5,453 bases of DNA, from positions 1 to 5,453 of the forward strand of contig JASIJX010000618.1 of NCBI GenBank assembly GCA_030049955.1. The letters run 5' to 3'. Of the stretch, positions 1 to 5,453 are shown in pieces. The translations under genes and the position numbers were made by a program. Numbering within the stretch: the first letter of the stretch is position 1; every line of letters starts with the position of its first letter. The notes below the pieces were generated by a model that was given only the letters and a program-made list of their open reading frames with translations, was not told the origin of the DNA and made no database searches. Source of the DNA: Acidobacteriaceae bacterium (GTDB lineage Bacteria > Acidobacteriota > Terriglobia > Terriglobales > Acidobacteriaceae).

Positions 1-1668
1 ATGCAATCGGGTGATCAGCCGCAGCTGCACACACCACTCGACTCGGTTATTCGCGCTGTGGTTGCGGCGCAGGAGCCGAGCGGCTATCTCAATACGTATT
101 ACCAGGATGACCGCAAGCCGCTGCGCATGCTCTATGACACGCAAACCACCGGACATGAGCTTTATTGCCTCGGTCATATGCTCCAGGGGGCCATCGCCAT
201 CTATCGTGCCACCGGCGATCGCACGCTGCTCGATGCGGGCATACGCTTTGTCGACGGCTTCCTGCTGCCGAACTACGGACCTGCCCCAAATCAAAAGGGC
301 ATCGTAGCCGGCCATCCTGAAATAGAAATGGCGCTGGTGGAGCTCTACCGCACCACTGGCAATCGCGCTTACGTAGAGTTGGCAGGTTACATCCTGCACG
401 GCGATGACCGAATTCCTCTGCGCCCACAGCAAATCAGCTACATGTTTTGCGGCATTCCATTCACATCGCGTACACATCTTGAGGGACATGCCGTTCGCGC
501 GATGTACGCCTGCTGCGGCGCGACCGACTACTACCTTGAAACCGGCGATCCCGCCTATTGGAAGACACTGAACTTGTTGTGGGAAGACCTCGACCAACAT
601 CAGCTTTACGTCACCGGCGGTGTTGGGGCGAGGGAATCCGGCGAGGCCTTCGGCGATCCCTACGAATTGCCCAATGCCCGCGCCTACGGCGAAAGCTGCG
701 CTGCAATCGGCGTGATGATGTGGAATTGGCGCATGCTTGCGGCTTCAGGCGATGCGCGTTTTACCGACGTGATCGAGCGCTCACTTTATAACGGGATCAA
801 CTCCGGCATGTCGCTCGACGGACGCACCTACTGCTATCGCAACCCACTCGCATTCGATCCGAAGGGCAACTCTAGTGACCGGCACGCTCCGGATGGCAAC
901 ATTCGTAATCCCTGGTACGACACAACCTGTTGCCCGCCCAACCTCGAGCGCACCTTCGCGTCGCTTCCGGGATATTTTTACAGCACCAGCGACGAAGGCG
1001 TTTACGTCCATCTTTACGACAATTCAACCTTCAACTGGCATTTGTCCGACGGGACTCCTATCCGTATCCGTCAGGAGACGCGTTATCCGTGGGAAGGCGG
1101 CATCAAAATCACGGTGAGTCGAGCTCAGCCGGCGGAATTCACTTTGTTCGTACGCATCCCTGGCTGGTCTCAGAAGTCCTCTGTCAAAGTTAATGGAAGC
1201 GCTGTTGCCGGCGTGCGTCCCGGCACTTATCTGCAGATTCGGCGACGCTGGTCTACAGGCGACGTGGTCAATCTTGACTTCGATATGACCACGTATCTGC
1301 TCAAGGCCAATCTTGCCGTTAATGAGGATCGCGGCCGCGTCGCCTTTCAGCGCGGTCCTGTGGTGTTCTGCATCGAGCGACTCGACCAGGCGGAAGTAGC
1401 GGAGCAAAGCGGTCTGGTCGGCTTCACCACGCAACTTGAGGGAGCGACGACCACACAATTCGAGCCCAAACTGCTGGACGGTGTGCTCGTGCTCGAACAT
1501 CCTGGCTCCTTCGAGCGCAGTTCAAAGGAAACAGGTCTTTATTTTCCAGCGGCGGAGAATGAGAAGACCGTTGAATCGGCGGTCACCCTCCGGCTGATTC
1601 CCTACTATGCATGGGCGAATCGCACACCGAGTGCGATGCAGGTCTGGATCGCATGGCAAAACAGCTGA
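1..1668 (+). CDS. GH127 (DUF1680) beta-L-arabinofuranosidase-type glycosidase, 5'-incomplete
   Basis: This encodes a retaining, zinc-dependent glycosidase of the GH127/DUF1680 family, whose characterised members release beta-L-arabinofuranose. An (alpha/alpha)6-barrel covers roughly residues 1-335, including HELYCLGH at 52-59 and GHPEIEMAL from 104. A beta-sandwich with FVRIPGW and the terminal PYYAWANR signature follows. E215 fits the acid/base. E231, C233, C310 and C311 (in CCPPN) fit the zinc ligands, with C310 the thiolate nucleophile. The spacings 215-231-233-310-311 equal those I recall for Bifidobacterium HypBA1 (322-338-340-417-418). H163 fits its H270. The C-terminus is complete (TGA 1666-1668). 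The N-terminus is not: residue 1 already lies in the helix before the AQ-x-GYLNTY motif, about 90 residues into the family, so the Met at base 1 is probably internal. Any signal peptide is therefore unseen. The gene converges on the GH39 gene with a 33-base gap. The exact substrate is unknown, as some GH127 relatives differ in specificity. Confidence 0.93.
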   Translation: MQSGDQPQLHTPLDSVIRAVVAAQEPSGYLNTYYQDDRKPLRMLYDTQTTGHELYCLGHMLQGAIAIYRATGDRTLLDAGIRFVDGFLLPNYGPAPNQKGIVAGHPEIEMALVELYRTTGNRAYVELAGYILHGDDRIPLRPQQISYMFCGIPFTSRTHLEGHAVRAMYACCGATDYYLETGDPAYWKTLNLLWEDLDQHQLYVTGGVGARESGEAFGDPYELPNARAYGESCAAIGVMMWNWRMLAASGDARFTDVIERSLYNGINSGMSLDGRTYCYRNPLAFDPKGNSSDRHAPDGNIRNPWYDTTCCPPNLERTFASLPGYFYSTSDEGVYVHLYDNSTFNWHLSDGTPIRIRQETRYPWEGGIKITVSRAQPAEFTLFVRIPGWSQKSSVKVNGSAVAGVRPGTYLQIRRRWSTGDVVNLDFDMTTYLLKANLAVNEDRGRVAFQRGPVVFCIERLDQAEVAEQSGLVGFTTQLEGATTTQFEPKLLDGVLVLEHPGSFERSSKETGLYFPAAENEKTVESAVTLRLIPYYAWANRTPSAMQVWIAWQNS

Positions 1669-1694
1669 TGACGCCGCAGAGCTTTTCCTGCCCG

Positions 1695-1729
1695 AGTCGC
1701 ATCACCACGAAATCCGCAGCAATGCGACT
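1695..1729. repeat. 8-bp perfect inverted repeat at the convergent 3' ends
   Basis: The arms AGTCGCAT (1695-1702) and ATGCGACT (1722-1729) are exact reverse complements separated by 19 bases. The structure overlaps the GH39 stop codon (1702-1704) and lies just past the GH127 stop. It could form a hairpin in either transcript and protect or define 3' ends. No T-run follows on either strand, so it is not a canonical Rho-independent terminator. A chance origin remains possible. Confidence 0.35.
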
Positions 1730-3402
1730 GCTTGGCGCGGAAGCTCGCTGGTCAATGAAATATGTCCGGAAATATGTCCGTTGTTCACGTCGAGCCACTT
1801 CGGCGAGGTAAGGATTTGTAGCTGGCCGGCGGCTTTTAGCTCTGCATACTGTTCAGCTGTAGGTAAGTCCGGCGAACCCATTTGCTTCCACACGGTAAAG
1901 GCGTTGCTGTGGGTCGCGTCGATACGGTATTGCTCGAGCAGCACGCGCGTCACGCCGGTAGGAATTCCTTCGACCGCGATCTCCACCTGCGCTGGCGCGG
2001 CAGGAAGATCATCATCGTCATAGTTCCACACGAGAACCGCGGCGCTTCGGGCTGACCGCGTTGCCAGCGCGTCGATATCGGGCGTGCTCCGCGCGCCGGT
2101 CTGCACGAGTTGCTCAAGCGGGACCTGACCGGAACTCAATGCCCATACCCGCTCGCCCCGCATTAGGCCCGCCATGCGGAAGAAATTGAGAATCGGCTTG
2201 TCGATGCCACGCGTCGACAGGGTACGAAGCCCTTCAAAATAGCCACCGTTCTCAAACTCGAATGCCCATGTCAGCATTGCGCGTAAATTCACCTGATCCT
2301 GCGCGGCCAGATCGAGCATGGATTTGAGGGCAGCCGCGGTGTAGGAGGCATAGAGCGAATCGTTGCGGTAGGCATTGGCCGGGTGGTCCTTGGCCGAGCA
2401 CGCAGCACAGCCCTCGGGATCGGCCTCGCTCAGGATAATAGGCAAATGACGGAAACGCGGGTAACTGGCTACGATGCGGAATCCCGCCTCGACCGATTGC
2501 AACTCAGCGGCAAGGCCCATTTCGAGGTGGCCGTCCACGAGTTTGGGGCGGCCTTTGGGATGGTAGGAAATGAAGTCGAGCGGTATTGCCTTTCCGGTGG
2601 CCGCGCTGCGGTCGTTAAGGCAGTGATCCAGAAAAGCGCGAAGGTAAGCGGCCGCCTTCGGAGATGCTGGGCCAGTGGTGGCCGGGCCGCCCACGCGTGC
2701 GCCGGGCAAAGCCGAAAGCACGCCGTCCACCGCGTAATCGTAGAGCTTGAAATAATCTTGCTGGGTTCCGTGCCAGTAGATGATGTCGGGCTCATTCCAG
2801 ACTTCGAAGTACCATGTACGAACCTCGTTCGCGCCGTAGCGCTCGACGAGATGCGCCACGTAAGCGCGGATCAGGTCGCGCCACATGGCATAATCGCGCG
2901 GCGGATTGTTCACTGATCCGGCCATCGTCTGCTTGGGATAGTGAAGCTGGTATTCGGTGATTCCGGGAACGTTCGCGGCCAGGTCTTTAGGCATGAAGCC
3001 CAACTCGACAAATGGACGCACCCCGGCCGTTTTATACGCGTCGAAGGTACGATCGGTGATCGTGAAGTCGTAAACTGGCTTGCCGTTCGAATCAATGCTG
3101 AAGACATTTGACGAACTCCACTTCAGCTCTGGCACGCCGTTCCCCGTCGTAAGCAGGTGATGCGAGCGGATGTAGATTGGCGCCGGGCTCAGATCGTGAA
3201 GCTCGCGCAGCAACTGTTGTCCATACGGCATGGAGGCATAGTTGGATTCGTCGAAGCCGAACCAGTTAGCCACCGGCTCGAAGGTGCCCATAGTCCGGGC
3301 AAGGTCAACCCGGACAGTTACCTCCGCGGCAGACTTACTTAGAGTCTGTGCCTGAGCGGCGGAAATGAAGGTACACAAAAGTAAGTAGGCGAGTGTGCGC
3401 AC
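1702..3402 (-). CDS. Secreted GH39 family glycosidase (beta-xylosidase-like, XynB type)
   Basis: A 566-residue retaining glycosidase of clan GH-A. I start it at GTG 3402-3400 because AAGGAAGG lies 8 bases upstream (3411-3418) and the protein then opens with a signal peptide: basic R2, hydrophobic core 4-13, and an AQA|Q cleavage site after residue 18. An in-frame ATG at 3555 would bury that signal behind 51 residues without family character. The (beta/alpha)8 barrel spans about residues 45-370. E204 in EVWNEPD is the predicted acid/base, H281 lies in ISYHPKG, and E326 in IILSEADPEG is the predicted nucleophile. The 122-residue spacing fits GH39, as do the GCAAC and TWAFEFE motifs. A beta-sandwich follows from about 390 to the end, including the WNYDDDDLP segment. 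Characterised relatives cleave beta-xylosides, some also arabinosides. Other GH39 members act on iduronic acid or exopolysaccharide, so the substrate is open. Expected location is the periplasm or outside the cell. It is convergent with the GH127 gene and divergent from the HD-GYP gene. Confidence 0.93.
   Translation of the reverse strand: MRTLAYLLLCTFISAAQAQTLSKSAAEVTVRVDLARTMGTFEPVANWFGFDESNYASMPYGQQLLRELHDLSPAPIYIRSHHLLTTGNGVPELKWSSSNVFSIDSNGKPVYDFTITDRTFDAYKTAGVRPFVELGFMPKDLAANVPGITEYQLHYPKQTMAGSVNNPPRDYAMWRDLIRAYVAHLVERYGANEVRTWYFEVWNEPDIIYWHGTQQDYFKLYDYAVDGVLSALPGARVGGPATTGPASPKAAAYLRAFLDHCLNDRSAATGKAIPLDFISYHPKGRPKLVDGHLEMGLAAELQSVEAGFRIVASYPRFRHLPIILSEADPEGCAACSAKDHPANAYRNDSLYASYTAAALKSMLDLAAQDQVNLRAMLTWAFEFENGGYFEGLRTLSTRGIDKPILNFFRMAGLMRGERVWALSSGQVPLEQLVQTGARSTPDIDALATRSARSAAVLVWNYDDDDLPAAPAQVEIAVEGIPTGVTRVLLEQYRIDATHSNAFTVWKQMGSPDLPTAEQYAELKAAGQLQILTSPKWLDVNNGHISGHISLTSELPRQAVALLRISW
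1757..1780. repeat. Exact 12-bp tandem duplication inside GH39 3' end
   Basis: GAAATATGTCCG occurs at 1757-1768 and again at 1769-1780 without a mismatch. On the minus strand it is in frame and gives a duplicated four-residue block (GHISGHIS) in the last beta-strands of the GH39 protein, about 25 residues before the stop. The perfect identity suggests a recent slippage event. Because it is a multiple of three, the reading frame is kept. Confidence 0.85.
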
Positions 3403-3410
3403 AGTTATTG

Positions 3411-3419
3411 CCTTCCTTC
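3411..3419 (-). promoter_or_regulatory. Shine-Dalgarno site that decides the GH39 start
   Basis: On the minus strand the bases read GAAGGAAGG, followed by eight bases (CAATAACT) and then GTG at 3402-3400. The purine run matches the 16S anti-SD well at near-ideal spacing. It coincides with the start of a clean signal peptide, so it supports the GTG over the upstream in-frame ATG. Confidence 0.75.
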
Positions 3420-3439
3420 GGAGAGCGGCGCGATGCCAA

Positions 3440-3486
3440 AAGGCGTCTCCGAGGCCGGTCCCTGCGATGATAAAGCCGAACGCCTT
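3440..3486. repeat. 7-bp inverted repeat in the GH39 leader
   Basis: AAGGCGT (3440-3446) and ACGCCTT (3480-3486) are perfect reverse complements, 33 bases apart, with a possible inner GGC/GCC pairing. The element lies 38-84 bases upstream of the GH39 GTG, inside the likely 5' untranslated leader. It does not cover the Shine-Dalgarno site. It could be an operator with widely spaced half-sites or an mRNA stem with an internal loop. A chance origin is also plausible. Confidence 0.3.
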
Positions 3487-3857
3487 GATCTCTACTCGAC
3501 GACACGTCGCAGAAGGGATGAAAATCGCTTCTGGCCTGCCGAGATTTCGCAGCACAAAGGAATTCGACCAAGAATCTATGATGGGGGAAGTATCTCGATA
3601 AAGTCACAAAACAAAGTGGTTATGTAATTTATCTGTTCCTTTGCGGCCGGTTTTTGCCGCGCGGGTTGGTCAGCTGGCATGACTGCCGATCCAGGACTTT
3701 TTTTGGCCCTCAGATGCTCACATTAAAGGGTTTGTAACGACAAGCCGAATTCCTGAAAGGTCGTATCTTTGCAGCCCAAACTTTGAGCCTCTGAGCAGTT
3801 GTTCTGAGAGGTTCTCTGACGAATTCAAGGCTCTTTCATTCGGCATTCCACCCTAAA

Positions 3858-4031
3858 ATGCAACAAAAGATACATATCCTTCTCCATCTGATATCTGTTA
3901 TGGGTTCTATGGTTACGCAGGTCCAGGAGAGCGCAGGTCAAGAGAGCAGAGTTCTGACCGATTCCGGAGGCTCGGAACATGCGGCACTGATTTGCTCTGG
4001 TGTCAGTTTGCGAATCGCGTATGAGTCATAG
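3858..4031 (+). CDS. Doubtful small ORF (57 aa) overlapping the HD-GYP start
   Basis: An ATG-to-TAG frame of 57 residues begins MQQKIHILLHLISVMGSMV, which has one lysine followed by a hydrophobic stretch and so resembles a weak signal peptide or membrane anchor. The rest is polar and matches no family I recognise. It ends at TAG 4029-4031, 11 bases inside the HD-GYP gene, an arrangement that would allow translational coupling. Against it: there is no Shine-Dalgarno before the ATG (the preceding bases are CACCCTAAA), codon use is unlike the flanking genes, and the tandem repeat inside it has unequal 16- and 15-nt units, which would not preserve a reading frame. I think it is more likely non-coding leader. 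Confidence 0.2.
   Translation: MQQKIHILLHLISVMGSMVTQVQESAGQESRVLTDSGGSEHAALICSGVSLRIAYES
3917..3947 (+). repeat. Imperfect 16/15-nt tandem repeat upstream of HD-GYP gene
   Basis: The unit GCAGGTCCAGGAGAGC (3917-3932) is followed directly by GCAGGTCAAGAGAGC (3933-3947). They differ by one missing base and one G-to-A change. The GCAGGTC heptamer is repeated at 16-nt spacing, about one and a half helical turns. The element lies about 75-105 bases before the HD-GYP ATG. It could be a pair of regulator half-sites in direct orientation, or a purine-rich protein- or RNA-binding site in the leader. Confidence 0.55.
3966..3990 (+). promoter_or_regulatory. Three-codon minicistron with strong Shine-Dalgarno before HD-GYP gene
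   Basis: GGAGG (3966-3970), eight bases, then ATG CGG CAC TGA (3979-3990) reads Met-Arg-His-stop. This is the best ribosome-binding site in the region, whereas the HD-GYP ATG at 4021 has none that I can see. The minicistron is in the same frame as the HD-GYP gene, 30 bases ahead of its ATG. It may be a leader peptide or ribosome-loading site for coupled initiation. It could also be the original start of the gene, cut off by a premature TGA or by a sequencing error. Confidence 0.4.
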
Positions 4032-5453
4032 GGTCAAGGAGCTTATAGTTTCGGTACTGGCTGGGGCGGCTGCGAGCCTGATCTCGGTTCGCGGACACCA
4101 CTCCGGTTCGTGGCTACATTTCTTCGTATATTTAATCGCCATTCTCCTTAGTTCGGGCATGAAGGTCGCGATGCCCAAGGGCAACGGGACCATGTGCGTC
4201 AACTTCCCGTTCATCCTTCTGGGCATTGTTGAACTGTCGCCGTATCAGGCGGTCGCGCTGGCGGTATGCGGAGTTATCGCGCAATGCCGCATTCGCGTTG
4301 TCCGCTCGTTTTCTACTATCCAGATCCTCTTCAATGTAGCCAACGTAGTGACGGCTACGGTGCTTGCCTGGTACGCCTACGAGTGGTTTATGCGCCTTCG
4401 CCCGGAGGTTGCGCCAGCGCTCTCGGCAGCCTCCACGGTGTATTTTTTGGCCAACACATTTCCCGTCGCTCTGGTTATCGCATGGGAGTCGAACGCTAAC
4501 CCCATCCGTCATTGGCGGCAGGAGTTCGTATGGTACTTCCCGTTTTATCTGTTGGGCGCAGTGCTGGCCGCTGCCGCGAATTATATCGATCGCGAACTCG
4601 GTTGGATAACCTCCCTGCTGCTCATTCCTGTGGTCTACATTGTTTACCGCGCCTATAACGAACAAAGAAAGATCGTTCGCGACCGCGAGCGGCACATTGT
4701 CGAGATCGAGGCGCTCTACCTGCGCACGATTGAAGGCCTTGCGATGGCGGTCGAGGCCAAGGACAAGGACACCCATGAGCATCTCATGCGCGTGCGAGTG
4801 TATGTCACGGAATTAGCCAAAGTAATGGGGCTCGATCCATCGACGATGAAGGCGTTAGAGACCGCTTCGGTTCTGCATGACATCGGTAAGTTGGCGGTGC
4901 CGGAACACATTATCCATAAGCCTGGGAAACTGACTCGGGAAGAGTTCGAGAAGATGAAGATTCACCCCGCCGTGGGCGCCGACATTTTGGAGCGGGTGCG
5001 GTTTCCATATCCTGTCGTTCCGATTGTGCGTTCGCACCACGAGGCATGGGATGGCAGCGGGTATCCGGATGGCTTGAAGGGAAACGAAATTCCGATCGGA
5101 GCACGGATCCTCACGGCCGTGGACTGCTTCGATGCGCTGGCCTCCGATCGGCCCTACCGGAAAGCCATGCCGCTCGACGAGGCGATGGCCTTTATTAAGA
5201 GCAAGGCCGGCCAGCAGTTCGATCCTGATGTGGTTTCGCTTCTCGAAAAATACTACCGGGAGTTTGAAGCCAAAGCGCGGCAGCAAATCGATGCCATGGC
5301 TCCGCTGGAAACTGAGATTATCGTCGAGCGTGGACATGCGCCAGGTGCAGGTCTCGCGCTGGAAGCCGATTCTGGCGCGCCGGAACATGAGAGGAAGAAT
5401 CATCCAAAAGGAAGGGCGATTCGGAACCCTGCACAGTTGCAGCTTCAGCCATC
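4021..5453 (+). CDS. Membrane-bound HD-GYP c-di-GMP phosphodiesterase, 3'-incomplete
   Basis: The frame is open from ATG 4021 to the window edge (477 residues seen). It has two parts. Residues 1-212 hold about eight hydrophobic segments (near 5-23, 32-45, 60-72, 74-88, 100-120, 130-156, 168-187, 193-212), resembling MASE-type sensory domains, but I cannot assign a named one. A charged helical linker (213-240) leads to a complete HD-GYP domain, about 232-410. There H254, H286-D287 (HDIGK), H315, H339-H340, the HHEAWDGSGYPDGLKG block (GYP at 347-349), D368 and DRPYR match the metal- and substrate-binding pattern of active c-di-GMP phosphodiesterases such as RpfG. It should sit in the inner membrane with the enzyme in the cytoplasm, hydrolysing c-di-GMP. 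The segment after 410 is a polar linker with an ERGHAPGAG motif, probably leading to another domain (GAF or GGDEF would be a guess). ATG 4021 is chosen because the in-frame TGA at 3988-3990 blocks longer forms. No Shine-Dalgarno precedes it. Confidence 0.88.
   Translation, partial: MSHRVKELIVSVLAGAAASLISVRGHHSGSWLHFFVYLIAILLSSGMKVAMPKGNGTMCVNFPFILLGIVELSPYQAVALAVCGVIAQCRIRVVRSFSTIQILFNVANVVTATVLAWYAYEWFMRLRPEVAPALSAASTVYFLANTFPVALVIAWESNANPIRHWRQEFVWYFPFYLLGAVLAAAANYIDRELGWITSLLLIPVVYIVYRAYNEQRKIVRDRERHIVEIEALYLRTIEGLAMAVEAKDKDTHEHLMRVRVYVTELAKVMGLDPSTMKALETASVLHDIGKLAVPEHIIHKPGKLTREEFEKMKIHPAVGADILERVRFPYPVVPIVRSHHEAWDGSGYPDGLKGNEIPIGARILTAVDCFDALASDRPYRKAMPLDEAMAFIKSKAGQQFDPDVVSLLEKYYREFEAKARQQIDAMAPLETEIIVERGHAPGAGLALEADSGAPEHERKNHPKGRAIRNPAQLQLQP

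Larger units (their letters stand above)
3403..4020. other. 618-base divergent intergenic region, no convincing gene
   Basis: This stretch separates the start codons of the GH39 gene (minus) and the HD-GYP gene (plus) and must hold both promoters. The sequence is locally AT-rich at about 3590-3640 and 3850-3915, unlike the neighbouring coding DNA. I found no pair of -35/-10 hexamers with good spacing on either strand, so I name no promoter. I see no tRNA, IS end or riboswitch that I recognise. The elements that stand out (inverted repeat 3440-3486, tandem repeat 3917-3947, minicistron 3966-3990, small ORF 3858-4031) are listed separately. Confidence 0.7.

Noticed and set aside
1024..1500. 158-residue open frame on the minus strand inside the GH127 gene
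   Set aside because: It is antisense to the conserved beta-sandwich of GH127 and has no recognisable domain.
1658..1686. AAA-c-AGCT / AGCTTTT bulged hairpin at the end of GH127 as a terminator
   Set aside because: The stem is short, AT-rich and bulged, part of it is coding, and the T-run is in the stem rather than after it.
2383..2916. 177-residue open frame on the plus strand inside the GH39 gene
   Set aside because: It is antisense to the GH39 catalytic core including E204 and E326; no family features are visible.
3403..3555. In-frame 51-residue N-terminal extension of GH39 starting at ATG 3555
   Set aside because: It has no family character and would bury the clear signal peptide. The GTG at 3402 has a well-placed Shine-Dalgarno.
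3433..3627. 64-residue plus-strand frame in the intergenic region with a GGAG nine bases before its ATG
   Set aside because: The product is highly charged with no recognisable fold, and it runs antisense to the likely GH39 leader and promoter. The GGAG alone is weak evidence.
3643..3660. GCGGC/GCCGC hairpin with a T-rich loop in the intergenic region
   Set aside because: It is a five-bp stem with an eight-base loop and no following T-run, and there is no gene ending nearby that would need a terminator.
3788..3811. CCTCT/AGAGG possible stem amid repeated TCTGAG-like words
   Set aside because: It is only five base pairs with a 14-base loop, and the similar words around it are not aligned into a regular repeat.
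3560..3826. Three GAATTC hexamers in the intergenic region, two of them in a 9-bp inverted match (3558-3566 and 3746-3754)
   Set aside because: A short palindrome recurs easily and the flanks differ for the third copy; the wide, irregular spacing does not suggest an operator.
4132..4782. 216-residue open frame on the minus strand opposite the HD-GYP membrane domain
   Set aside because: It lies wholly antisense to a frame with clear membrane helices and the HD-GYP start, shows no recognisable motif, and is rich in arginine, typical of a shadow frame.
4855..5403. 182-residue open frame on the minus strand opposite the HD-GYP catalytic domain
   Set aside because: The plus strand carries the full set of HD-GYP motifs here; the antisense product has no domain signature.

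Overview
This 5453-base window looks like chromosomal DNA from a free-living, moderately GC-rich Gram-negative bacterium that degrades plant or microbial polysaccharides. The protein style (a secreted GH39 of the Caulobacter/Xanthomonas/Acidobacteria XynB type, a DUF1680/GH127 enzyme, and a multi-pass membrane HD-GYP protein) reminds me most of soil Acidobacteriota. That placement is inferred from remembered family resemblance, not from a search.

Layout. (1) 1-1668, plus strand: most of a GH127 (DUF1680) beta-L-arabinofuranosidase-type gene. Its catalytic residues are intact, but family homology is already under way at residue 1, so about 90 N-terminal residues appear to lie upstream of the window. 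(2) 1669-1701: a 33-base convergent gap, with an 8-bp inverted repeat spanning its right edge. (3) 3402-1702, minus strand: a complete secreted GH39 glycosidase. It most likely starts at a GTG with a strong Shine-Dalgarno sequence and a clear signal peptide. An exact 12-bp tandem duplication sits near its 3' end. (4) 3403-4020: a 618-base divergent intergenic region without a convincing gene. It holds a 7-bp inverted repeat in the GH39 leader. In the leader of the next gene it holds an imperfect 16/15-nt tandem repeat, a three-codon minicistron behind a good Shine-Dalgarno, and a doubtful 57-codon small ORF. (5) 4021 to the window end, plus strand: a protein with about eight N-terminal membrane helices and a complete HD-GYP c-di-GMP phosphodiesterase domain, running off the right edge.

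How they may work together. The two convergent glycosidases could act one after the other on arabinose- and xylose-containing side chains of plant cell-wall glycans. GH39 would act outside the cytoplasm; the location of GH127 cannot be read because its N-terminus is missing. The HD-GYP protein is transcribed away from them and is probably an independent membrane sensor that lowers c-di-GMP. A functional link to the glycosidases is only suggested by proximity. I do not see a clearly new system here. The most unusual part is the structured leader of the HD-GYP gene (roughly 3858-4031).
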